Positions 19,974-28,399 of a stretch of DNA of 64,000 bases are shown one piece after another. The translations under genes were made by a program, and so were the position numbers. Source of the stretch: Chaetoderma sp. LZ-2023a. Its lineage: Eukaryota > Mollusca > Caudofoveata > Chaetodermatida > Chaetodermatidae. The notes beneath the pieces are model-generated. The model saw only the letters and a list, made by a program, of their open reading frames with translations. It did no database searches and was not told the origin of the DNA. Within the stretch, counting starts at the first letter, position 1, and each line of letters begins with the position of its first letter. The stretch is taken from positions 123,979,901-124,043,900 of the forward strand of contig CM067360.1 of NCBI GenBank assembly GCA_034401795.1, given 5' to 3'.

Positions 19974-21305
19974 CAGACTGTCCGCGGTCGCAACTTTTTT
20001 CGTTCAGGCTGCGCGGTCTCCGCTACTTCGTTAGAAGCTTGAGGAACTTCGTCAGAAGCTTGAGGAACTTCGTCAGAAGCTTGAGGAACTTCGTCAGAAG
20101 CTTGAGGAACTTCGTCAGAAGCTTGAGGAACTTCGTCAGAAGCCTGAGGAAATTCGTCATAAGCTCGAGGAACTTCGTCAGAAGCTCGAGGAACTTCGTC
20201 AGAAGCTCGAGGAACTTCGTCAGAAGCTTGAGGAACTTCGTCAGAAGCTTGAGGAACTTCATCAGAAGCCTGAGGAACTTCGTCATAAGCTCGAGGAACT
20301 TCGTCATAAGCTCGAGGAACTTCGTCAGAAGCTCGAGGAACTTCGTCAGAAGCTCGAGGAACTTCGTCAGAAGCTTGAGGAACTTCGTCAGAAGCTTGAG
20401 GAACTTCGTCAGAAGCTTGAGGAACTTCGTCAGAAGCCTGAGGAACGTCGTCATAAGCCTGGAGGAACTTCGTCAGAAGCTTGAGGAACTTCGCCAGAAG
20501 CTTGAGGAACTTCGTCAGAAGCTTGAGGAACTTCGTCAGAAGTTTGAGGAACTTCGTCAGAAGCCTGTCGCTGAAACTCTATCCACTGAGGGTCAGATGG
20601 TAGGACTCTCTTCGTCTGGAACTTCTCACGGAAGACCCACTTTTTCCATGCGCGATGAGCATCAAAACGGCGAGCCGTTTTGATGAGGTAGTCCTGGTAG
20701 TTATCTGGGAATTTCAGAAATGCTGACAGATTCTTGGCCAATCTCCTACGCCCTCTTTCATTGAAGATATGCTCAACAGCCTCCTTGCTGCCAACAGTGA
20801 ACCCCTCTTGAGTAGCTTTTGCATGACCGGTGTCATGGCTCTCCGCTACAGCGGCACTGACCTCCTCCCTGAAGTAGTTATTTGCCCCAGACTGGAGGCT
20901 ATCCAGCATCTCTCGCTCTTCCTGGCTATGTAGGCTAAATACGGCAGCCCACTTCCCGACCGTTAGTAGATCTTTGGGGTCGACCCTCGCCTTTTGGAGA
21001 ACTAGAATAACAGGACTGTTGGTTTGGCCCACAGGTAGGTCGAGTGTCCTGCCCTGGGTGCTGTCAAACTTCTGGTAGAGTATCCGAGTCAGGAGTTCTT
21101 TTGTACTACGAGCTGGTGCTCCTTCCTCTATGGTGGCCAGTATCTCCGCATCAGTCGGCGGTGTAACCTTGACTCGCTCATGGATAATGTTGATGTCACG
21201 AAGCAGGCCTCGGACCCTGTCACTGTGGGACAGTGCACGTCGCGGCTATCGTGCCGACTTGGCCTTCTGCCCAAAGATAATCTGCTGGATAACTTTACCA
21301 AACAT
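19964..21305 (-). pseudogene. Polinton hypothetical gene with C-terminal heptad-repeat tail; nonsense codon and frameshift
   Basis: One minus-strand frame can be followed from an ATG at 21303-21305 (MFGKVIQQIIFG), next to the divergent promoter shared with the capsid candidate. It meets an in-frame TAG at 21246-21248 (codon 20), then stays open to about 20454. It is basic and helical in the middle (NERGRRRLAKNLSAFLKF). From about 20570 downward it enters a 21-bp repeat encoding ASDEVPQ units. One extra G near 20461 shifts the frame. Beyond the repeats the original frame ends at 19964-19966. The unbroken length would be about 447 residues. No family recognised. Confidence 0.7.
20034..20570. 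repeat. 21-bp minisatellite (about 25 units) within a gene
   Basis: Unit cttgaggaacttcgtcagaa(g), with variants (gctcgagg, gcctgagg). On the minus strand, in the frame of the host gene, each unit encodes ASDEVPQ. The 21-bp period keeps any frame open, so long ORFs on both strands here are artefacts. Confidence 0.95.
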
Positions 21306-21344
21306 GGCAGCCGTTTAACCCCTCTATATACCCAGGCCTTAAAC
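21306..21344. promoter_or_regulatory. Divergent promoter region with two TTTAA motifs and TATATA
   Basis: 39 bp containing gtttaac (21313-21319), tatata and ccttaaac directly before the ATG at 21345. It serves the capsid candidate on plus and the heptad-repeat gene on minus. Confidence 0.5.
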
Positions 21345-22414
21345 ATGCTGCAGTATGTGCAACATCCAGATGGGGCCGTTGAACCTGCGACATCGCACTG
21401 TACTGATCCCCGGAAGGACTGCCTGACGGTCATTCGACCCAGTATACACGATGATAACCCGTTGTCCGCTGCTGGGAAGTACATTGACTTTGCAATCTCG
21501 GCACAGATCCACAAGATCAAGAGCATGACACTAGAGTTCAAGCTTCAGAGCACCACAGAACAGACGGTAGAGCTCCCGCAGGTTCTGAACAGGTGGGAGA
21601 TCGTACAGAGCAACAGCACCGTGGACACCACCTATGTGAACGATGAGTACCGAGTCCTAGGTCCGCTGGCTCGTGCCCAACCTTCTATGCGAAGGGAAAG
21701 GGGTACTACGCTGTGGGTGAGGGGTTCACGGCATTCGAACTACTGGTAGGTGTCGAGAAGCCTGTGGCAGTTCCACTCTTCACCCTCCTCGAGAACACAC
21801 ACGTGAATCCAGCTGCCATGCAGGATAGGTTGTTCCTCCGGGTGTACACTGAGCCTCTCGCAGATGTGTCGATGAATGCTCCAAGACTTCATGTCTGGCA
21901 TGACGAGAATGACCAGGAACTGAAGCAAACGGGATCCAAACAGCGGATCATGCATGTGGAGCGAGAACACCAGCAGGTCCAAGCCACAGCTAACCAAGAG
22001 GTAGAGCTGACATTGCATCGTGGTGCATCGGACTGTGTCGCTGTTGTGGTCCTGGTTCAGAAGGGAGTCGTCATCCAGGAGGTGGGTAAGCTGGACGACT
22101 TCAAACTTGTGGTTGCTGGGACCAATGTTCTTGGTGAGGTACGCGAGCTGGCTGACTGCCAACTCTACAGACAGAAAACTAAGTCATACGCACTTCTGCG
22201 ACCAACCAGTGGAAGCGACGACCTCGAGTCAGCACTCAAGGGCCGTCACCACTTCGGTGGCAGGAACATCCCACCTAATCAGGGCAACCGGCTCAGCTTC
22301 AACATCGGAAACCTCATAGCTGGGACTCGCTCATTAGGTGTGACGGTACTTTACTTTGGCTATGCTAAGGTATGCGTATCGAACACATCAGGTATTCAGC
22401 TTGAGCGTGCGTAG
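21345..22414 (+). pseudogene. Candidate Polinton capsid (jelly-roll) protein, one frameshift
   Basis: The frame from ATG 21345 (MLQYVQHPDGAVEP) continues to about 21680, then a one-base change near 21676-21690 moves to the frame that ends at 22414. The combined length is about 356 residues. The composition is strongly beta: alternating hydrophobic strands (YIDFAISAQIHKIKSMTLEF, QDRLFLRVYTEP, LTLHRGASDCVAVVVLVQKG) and few helices, as in double jelly-roll capsid proteins. It lacks membrane segments. It ends in convergent overlap (19 bp) with the 124-aa gene. The capsid call rests on fold-like pattern, size, genomic context and memory of related Polinton proteins; major versus minor capsid is not settled. 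Confidence 0.55.
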
Positions 22415-22770
22415 AGCACGACCCCTGTCGTCACCGCTGCAGCTGGCACTACTACTATAAGCTCTGCTGTCTTCTGACCTGTCGATGCTTCATAGTCGAG
22501 CGTTGGCTCAGATACGGCCTCGTAGTACTCATCGGGACTCTCATCTGCCTCTTTGAGGCTCTGGTTGGCCTGAGCTCGGAGTTGTCGTCGGCGTGCCTCC
22601 CTCTGGCGCATATGCTCGAGTGCTTTGCTGTACTCAAACTTCTCCGTAGACAGCTTCTCCATCGCCTGGTTATGGCGCTCACGCTCGACCTCTGCCACCT
22701 TCTTGTCGGCGAAGCTGAGTCCCCAGTTCGCTAAGGCAAACACGCCCGCATTCAAGATTGCGGAGGCCAT
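22396..22770 (-). CDS. Polinton small bitopic membrane/coiled-coil protein, 124 aa
   Basis: Intact. A hydrophobic N-terminus (MASAILNAGVFALANWGLSF) is followed by a long charged helix (VERERHNQAMEKLSTEKFEY, then HMRQREARRRQLRAQ) and an acidic linker with YYEAVSEP. A C-terminal hydrophobic helix comes last (ELIVVVPAAAVTTGVVLYA). This architecture (short hydrophobic start, RH..AMEKL helix, tail anchor) is one I associate with a small protein found repeatedly in invertebrate Polintons. Divergent from the gene at 22807. Function unknown; probably virion membrane or scaffold. Confidence 0.75.
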   Translation of the reverse strand: MASAILNAGVFALANWGLSFADKKVAEVERERHNQAMEKLSTEKFEYSKALEHMRQREARRRQLRAQANQSLKEADESPDEYYEAVSEPTLDYEASTGQKTAELIVVVPAAAVTTGVVLYARSS

Positions 22771-22806
22771 GCTATAGACTACAGTTTAAAGCTACTATAT
22801 ACGGAT
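22771..22806. promoter_or_regulatory. Divergent promoter region with GTTTAAA and TATATA
   Basis: gtttaaa at 22784-22790 and tactatata at 22793-22801 between the start codons at 22770 (minus) and 22807 (plus). Confidence 0.5.
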
Positions 22807-23214
22807 ATGTATGAACCAGAGGCTTATGAAGATCCAGTCGAGGACTATGATGAGGAGGATTATGATGAGGAGGATGCAGATGACTACGATGTAGTGGAGA
22901 CCGTGGGTGATGAGCCTGAATCCCTCAAACTAATACACAGAGCAAAAGGAATCTATCGCACTTACGTAAAAGGTTCTATCGGTCCGCTGGCAGCAGTTGG
23001 GGCTCTGATCGCTCTGTTCACAACGAAGGCGGGCGAGACGGTCCGCAAGATCGCCAACAATGCTCTCCAGGGTGTGGAGAAGATTTCTGAAGCCATACCA
23101 GCCATCGCCTCAGGAGTAGGTACGTTCTTCGGAGTCGCAGGCCCTTGGCTACCGTATGTTGCCATGGCACTTGCGGCCATCTGGGCCGCCGAACATTTAA
23201 GCCGTACTATATAA
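22807..23214 (+). CDS. Polinton membrane protein with acidic N-terminus, 135 aa
   Basis: The first ~40 residues are almost entirely Asp/Glu/Tyr (DYDEEDYDEEDADDYD). Then come a basic helix (HRAKGIYRTYVKG) and hydrophobic segments at about 58-72 (LAAVGALIALF) and 103-128 (GVGTFFGVAGPWLPYVAMAL). The stop codon (TAA) lies in the tatataagg stretch upstream of the next gene. Probably a small virion membrane protein; not a family I can name. Confidence 0.7.
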   Translation: MYEPEAYEDPVEDYDEEDYDEEDADDYDVVETVGDEPESLKLIHRAKGIYRTYVKGSIGPLAAVGALIALFTTKAGETVRKIANNALQGVEKISEAIPAIASGVGTFFGVAGPWLPYVAMALAAIWAAEHLSRTI

Positions 23215-23216
23215 GG

Positions 23217-23498
23217 ATGGCGTCTCTGTATGACCTAGTCAAGACACTTAACTTCCGAGGGTTAGTCGATAAGCTACCGCTCAGCGAAGATCCAGCAGAG
23301 ACTAGACGCTGGTGTACGGGGGTGTTTGAGGAGGTCTTCAGTGATAGTCGAATGCATAACGGCCGTCTGTTCGTCTGTGTAGAGTTCGCCCAGGCTGTGC
23401 GTGACAGGACGGGAGTGGACGTCAGTGATACCCTCACCCAGACCGTGCGTGACAGGACGGGAGTGGACGTCAGTGATGAAATCCGGGGTCTTCCTTGA
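23217..23498 (+). CDS. Polinton small ORF, 93 aa, with in-frame 48-bp duplication
   Basis: ATG follows TTTAAG (23196) and TATATAAGG. The protein starts MASLYDLVKTLNFRGL and contains a 16-residue tandem duplication (VRDRTGVDVSD twice; DNA repeats at 23397 and 23445). Its end overlaps the integrase start by 23 bp in another frame. It may be a separate regulatory gene, or the upstream part of an integrase reading frame joined by frameshifting. I favour a separate gene because the integrase has its own ATG. Confidence 0.5.
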   Translation: MASLYDLVKTLNFRGLVDKLPLSEDPAETRRWCTGVFEEVFSDSRMHNGRLFVCVEFAQAVRDRTGVDVSDTLTQTVRDRTGVDVSDEIRGLP

Positions 23499-24474
23499 GG
23501 AACTCTACTATCAGCCTGGTGGATATTACCGTGAGCCCCACCAACTATTCGAGGCTGTACGTCGCAAGGGCCACAACTTCACCTTGGAGACAATTAGCCA
23601 GTGGCTCAGCCGCCAGGCGATGTGGCAGATATACAAACCTCGTCCACGGCACACCAGGTATGCCCATTTCGATGAAACTGTCCCGAATAGAGTTCACCAT
23701 GCAGATGTTCTATTCCTTCCACACGACTCGGTTGGTCGCAAGACCTACAAGTATGCCCTCACCATCGTCGGTGTCGCCAGCAGGTACAAGGCTGCAGCAC
23801 CGCTCACAGACAAGTCAGCTGGCCAGGTGGCCCAGGCATTCCAGGGTGTCTACGAGGATCCGGAAAATCCCCTCCAGTGGCCAGAATTGTTGCAGGTGGA
23901 TGAGGGTAAGGAGTTCAGAGGCGAGACTGCGGTCCTCATGCGGAAACATGGTGTGGCAATTAGACGAGGTGAAGTTGGTCACCACCGTGCCCAGGCAATC
24001 GTCGAGCGGTGGAATCGGACACTGGCAGAGAGACTGTTCCCACACCAATACGCCCAGGAAATGGCACAGGCCGGAGAGAGGTCCAGGGTGTGGGTGAAAG
24101 GTTTGCCCCGGGTGGTAGAGCGATCCAATACTGAGGTAACTCGGTTAACTGGTAAGAAGCCCGTAGAGGCTATCCAACGATCCTCTGTTGCCCAACCTTC
24201 TGGAGGAGCGGACAAGGAACAGGTGTGCCTTCCATCTTATGCTCTGGTTCGGTACCTGTATGAACCTGGTGAGTTGGAAGGTGGGCGACGACGTGCAACA
24301 GATCCTAACTGGTCGCTAGATGTTCACAGACTTGACAGGTATGTCGAGATGGAGGGGCAGCCTACGCTGTACTATCTGGCATGCTCAGAGAGCTGTCCCA
24401 AACGTCCGTTTGTTCGGGAGGAGCTTCAGGTGGTCCCTCCAGACACACAGCTACCACCGTCGTCAGGTGCCTGA
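23476..24474 (+). CDS. Polinton integrase (retroviral-type, rve fold)
   Basis: 332 residues from the ATG at 23476; upstream in-frame codons belong to the duplicated segment. The N-terminal region (LEELYYQPGGYYREPHQLF) precedes a catalytic core. Candidate catalytic acidics are Asp in HHADVLFL (about 77), Asp in LLQVDEGKEF (about 142) and Glu in RAQAIVERWN (about 177), a DDE arrangement with retroviral-like spacing. The C-terminal part (LPSYALVRYLYEPGELEGGR, DPNWSLDVHRL, FVREELQVVPPDTQLPP) is typical of integrases from this class. It would join the linear element to target DNA with 6-bp duplications. The ORF looks intact. Convergent 49-bp overlap with the polymerase gene. Confidence 0.93.
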   Translation: MKSGVFLEELYYQPGGYYREPHQLFEAVRRKGHNFTLETISQWLSRQAMWQIYKPRPRHTRYAHFDETVPNRVHHADVLFLPHDSVGRKTYKYALTIVGVASRYKAAAPLTDKSAGQVAQAFQGVYEDPENPLQWPELLQVDEGKEFRGETAVLMRKHGVAIRRGEVGHHRAQAIVERWNRTLAERLFPHQYAQEMAQAGERSRVWVKGLPRVVERSNTEVTRLTGKKPVEAIQRSSVAQPSGGADKEQVCLPSYALVRYLYEPGELEGGRRRATDPNWSLDVHRLDRYVEMEGQPTLYYLACSESCPKRPFVREELQVVPPDTQLPPSSGA

Positions 24475-26279
24475 GGGATATAGTACTCGATTGGTTCGGT
24501 ATGGACACCATCTGGCAACACATGCCGCTTATCGTAGTAGGCTGAGAGCCCGAGTTTTTCCTGTTCATACGTCACCATGCCCTGGTTGCGCATGCGTAGG
24601 CCTCGGTTCGTAGCTCTGTCCATGCTACCGTTTAGGGCACTGAAGAACCTTTGCCAAGAGACATCATTCTGGCGTTTAAACATACCTTTGGCTGAGCATT
24701 TCACCTCCCCCTCGGGGCTCTCCACGTAGTAGCACTTGGAACAGAGAGCGATACCACGGTTGCCTTCGAACTCGAGCTTGAACAGTCCCGGAGTCTGTCC
24801 AGACCACTTGTCCCAAGCTAGCCACTCCCACTTATGAGCCTCATACTCTGCTCGCATCTCAGGGCGAATGACTTCGTCGAGGCTGGAGGCAGCTATTGCG
24901 ATGTACGCAGAGTCCGTGTCCATCTGGAGGTACTCGAAGCTGTCACGAGGCACATAGTGATCCAGGAAGTCGTAGTAGAACTCCAGCATCCGCAGCTTCG
25001 CGAGCTCGTATACGGCTATCCCCACCTGGAAGGGCCGGCGAATGGTGATTTTTGCCTTGCGTCTCTGGATCTCGTAGGACTCGCCGATCTCCTCGAGATC
25101 TTCGAACCATGCACTGCGGAGGGCTCTATCTACCACTCGTTCATCCTTGGTGAAGGTCGTGTTGCTGTGGCGCTCCAGGGCCTCGATGAGCTTCCCATAG
25201 GCACTGTTGCCTAGTAGCTTGAACAGATCTGCCAAGAGCGATTTGCTCTTATCAACATCTCCTGTACGGCGAGCATCGGTAACATTGTTCACGAACCACT
25301 CAAAGGGTCTCTGGGGCTTGTAGTCTATTGTCCGGTAGACAGTTGTAATCTCTAGCCCATGGGCGAGGTACCACTTGAGTGATGGGGCGTACAAGAGCAT
25401 CCTCTTGGCCGAGAGGGCGCTGACTAGTTTACTGGTTGTGGGACGTTTCCTACCTGTTTTCTCTCGGTATGTGTGCATCTCAACAGATACTGCCTCAGCT
25501 GAAATCTCTCTGTTGTAGAAGAGAGGTGGCATTTCCTCGAACTTCGCCCACAGGGCCTTAGGAACCTCTATGTCCACTTCAGCGAAACCGAACCAGTGGT
25601 CAGCCAGCAGATCCTTCTTAAATCTGGCTACGTCGCTAGCACCGGACCACTGCCATACTGTCTCCTTACCACAGGGCATCTCTTTAGCCATCGTAGACAA
25701 GTACAGAGCATTTGCGTCATAGCCGAGTAGACGTTGGCAGACACGCTCACTCTGGCGGATGCGGGTCACACCTGCCTCGTGGTATCTGGTGAACACGATG
25801 CTGGGCCCTCCAACAACCGCGGCCTTCAGCATATCGTAGGCCTCCTTGCCCAGGGAGTAGAGGCTAACATCCGGCATGTGCTGAGCGGTTCCACGTAGGA
25901 GGTACTGCAGAGACACTCCTGGGAGAGACACAGCATCCTTGAGGATGTCTATTTCTCGTTCTGTGTAGAACTCCCGCATCCGCTCGAGGGCTTCGATGAA
26001 TGGACTGACATCCAGGTTGTTGTAGTATCGCAACCAGTCGGCGAACGTCCTCATGCCGCGAGAGCTAAACGTCTGTTTGCACTGTTTCCACTCCGACAGC
26101 TCGAGGAGGTAGCCACCTTTGAGCTTAGACCACCATGCTGGGTAGTCGGGGAGTCCGGGGTAATTAAGCTTCTCGGGGGTGTCGAACCATTCATACGGGA
26201 GCCAGCTCTTCTGCTGCGTACATCCATAGGCTTTGATCCATGCCTCGTAGGAGACTCCTGGCCCCAAGTAGTTAATCAC
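24426..26279 (-). pseudogene. Protein-primed DNA polymerase B, C-terminal part (Exo III and palm/fingers)
   Basis: Third and largest segment of the broken polB, 617 codons. Exo III is YYNNLD (about residues 85-90). Polymerase motif A is LLGYDANALYLSTM (about 184-197). Motif B is LFKLLGNSAYGKLIE (about 352-366). Motif C is LQMDTDSAY (DTD about 454-456). A KCSAKGM phrase near 530 fits the KxY/KxG-type motif. All catalytic signatures are present, so this part decayed little. A frameshift in or next to a six-G run (plus strand about 26297-26302) separates it from the preceding segment. It replicates the element by protein priming. The 3' end overlaps the integrase. Confidence 0.95.
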
Positions 26280-26289
26280 ATCGAGAAAC

Positions 26290-26487
26290 CTAAGCTAGGG
26301 GGGTTATGAGGAACATGGTCTTACTAGCTTGCTTGGCGACTTTCACTGTGCCAGTGTTGGTCAGCTCATCCACGAAGTGCTTCTTGATCAGGTTTAGGTC
26401 ATAACGGCCAGAGTTGAAGCCCAGCACCGGGACTTGGTCACACCACTCGGTAATCAGTCGCTGCTGGCGTTTTGGGAGCTTGTCCAT
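26290..26487 (-). pseudogene. Protein-primed DNA polymerase B, middle part (Exo II)
   Basis: 65-codon frame carrying VPVLGFNSGRYDLNLIKKHF, the Exo II motif with its catalytic Asp, followed by KQASKTMFLITP. It lies between two frameshifts (about 26490-26500 and about 26285-26302) and joins the two larger polB pieces colinearly. Confidence 0.9.
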
Positions 26488-26488
26488 G

Positions 26489-27937
26489 TCAAGGGATGAA
26501 CTGTGCCCGGACTTCTGTACGGATTCTGTGTGCTCGTCTGGTAATCTCCTCCATGAAAGCCTTGATCAGAGCTTCTGGGTCAGGATTGCAGAGGTGAGTG
26601 GGCTCACTGGCGGAGCCTTCCAAGGAGCAGCCGACTGACACAGAGATCGGTATGTGGTTACTCTCAATCGTGAGAGTCTCCGTAGGATGAGTCTTGACGC
26701 CATCTAGGAGCGCCTCGAAGTCATAGACGATGAAGTATGGGTATGAGACGGTCCGAACTCGTTTAGGGATGCTTGGGCAGCGTTTTATCCCGCACTCCCA
26801 CTGTACCACAAGCGTGTATCCAGCTGCTCTCAGCTTCTCCTCTCTCCGGACTGTCTTGAGGTATTTTTGTTCGGCCGCCTCACCTTGCTGGTGCCGAGGG
26901 CATCCATGCCAGAAACAGCCATGGAACTGGTAAACGGTGTTGGTAGTCGGATCATAACCATCTACGGGAGCCCCCTCGATCCAACGCTCACCACCGTGCC
27001 CACACTCTACATGGTGTATGTGGATACCTTGGGTTTTCGCCTCATACGTGACCAAACGAGTAGCCGCTGAACTGGCTGGTTGGGGTGGATAGAAGGCTTT
27101 CTCATGCGCAGACTGCGGTGCATCAACCTTCTCCCCAGGGCACTCTACGGTCGTTATGCCGCCTGTACAACGGTCAGCATGACGCTGAAGATGGCATGCC
27201 TGTGTAAACCCCTGCTGACAGTGCCCGCAGACTAGTGTATGTGCCAGCTTGGAGATGTTCTTTACATAGAAGGCGTGGTGATCGTACATCCCGATGGTCA
27301 TAGTGTCGTGGTAGTGGGCCGCTTGCCGGATCAGGTGCCAGGTGCCCTCTTCAGTTGGTTCATACACGCGAATCCTGATCTTCGTGAAGAACTCTACCTT
27401 ATCCAGCTGATCCAGAGAGGTTTTTGGCACGTCAGGCACAGGCCCGTCCAGGTCATAGAACTGTCTCGCGAGCTCTCGGGCAGGAGCGGTACTTCTATCG
27501 GGTCTCGCCCCCTGATACACTGCTAGGCACCTCCAGAGACACATGTTATCCTTGTAGGTGTCAAGTGCCACCAGACTCATCTTATGTCGTAGCCAGACTG
27601 GGAGTGGTCCTGTCCCGAGCAAAGGTTGGTGGTCGATGACAGCCTTGACCACAATGTTGATTGATCGGACGAAAGCCCACTTGGTGTTGGGGCGGTCGAT
27701 GTTGTCGGGGTCGAGGCGGTCTTGCTCTCTTGCCGCCACCCAGTCCTGAGCTGCTCCTATCGTGTTCAGCCACGGACATCCTGGAGCGTTCTTGTGGAAG
27801 AGCATCACCCTACCATCCTCGATGTGTTTGATGCGATAGGTGTGGGTATACCGAAGGTAGAAGGCATTCCGGGCAGTCTGCTGGATCTTAGCCATGATCT
27901 GCCCTGTAATGTCACCATTGAGGCCTTGGAAGAACAT
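26489..27937 (-). pseudogene. Protein-primed DNA polymerase B, N-terminal part (zinc finger, endonuclease-like, Exo I)
   Basis: First 482 codons from ATG 27935-27937. In order: an OTU-like segment KDNMCLWRCLAVYQG (about residues 133-147), a C2HC-type finger CGHCQQGFTQACHLQRHADRC (C-x2-C-x12-H-x4-C), an endonuclease-like segment NTVYQFHGCFWHGCPRH, and Exo I IVYDFEALLDG at about 403-413. Large N-terminal extensions with a finger and a GC.WHGC block are known from metazoan Polinton polymerases. The frame ends early at 26489 because of an indel. The start lies just after the SAP-protein gene stop, with an 18-bp gap. Confidence 0.9.
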
Positions 27938-27955
27938 CCAGCGTACTGTCCGTCT

Positions 27956-28390
27956 TCATCTCTCCTCCCCTTCCATCTCACCCAGACGCTCATTGAGAAA
28001 CTGCTCACCCTCTCGCCTCATGCTCCGGGCTAAGGGTTCAGCCCTCGGGCCTCTCATCATTCGCCTAGCGATCCTGCGTAGGGCGGGTCGGCGCTCCAGT
28101 GGATGGTCTGCCATCCGCGTCGCTACAGCTTTGGCTCGTAAGCTAGCCGTCACCTCCTCATCCAACTGATGAAGCTCCCGCCGCCGCTGTGCTTTCTTGT
28201 GGGGATTCAAAGGATCATCTCTGGTGGTCGCGGGAAACCGTCCCATCTTCACTGATCGGCTCAGTCGAGCAATGAATTCCTCGGCACGGGCCTGTCCGAT
28301 CAGCTGGAGCAGGTCGGCTTTCTTGGCCTTAGAGGCTACTCTAAGGCCAAATTGCCTTGCCATAGCGCGAAGCTGTGCAACAGTAATCAT
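27956..28390 (-). CDS. SAP-domain basic protein, 144 aa
   Basis: I chose the ATG at 28388-28390 because upstream codons come from the tandem-repeat array. The N-terminus MITVAQLRAMARQFGLRV followed by KAKKADLLQLIGQ is a SAP helix-extension-helix motif, which binds AT-rich DNA. The rest is extremely Arg-rich (ADHPLERRPALRRIARRMMR, REGEQFLNERL). It is the first gene inside the right terminal repeats and is co-oriented with polB 18 bp downstream, so co-transcription is likely. A role in end binding, replication or genome condensation is inference. Intact. Confidence 0.75.
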   Translation of the reverse strand: MITVAQLRAMARQFGLRVASKAKKADLLQLIGQARAEEFIARLSRSVKMGRFPATTRDDPLNPHKKAQRRRELHQLDEEVTASLRAKAVATRMADHPLERRPALRRIARRMMRGPRAEPLARSMRREGEQFLNERLGEMEGEER

Positions 28391-28399
28391 GGTGTATAC

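Noticed and set aside
20023-20683. Plus-strand 214-aa and minus-strand 143-aa repeat ORFs
   Set aside because: Shadow frames of the 21-bp array; the frame continuous with unique protein sequence on both sides is the ASDEVPQ one on minus.
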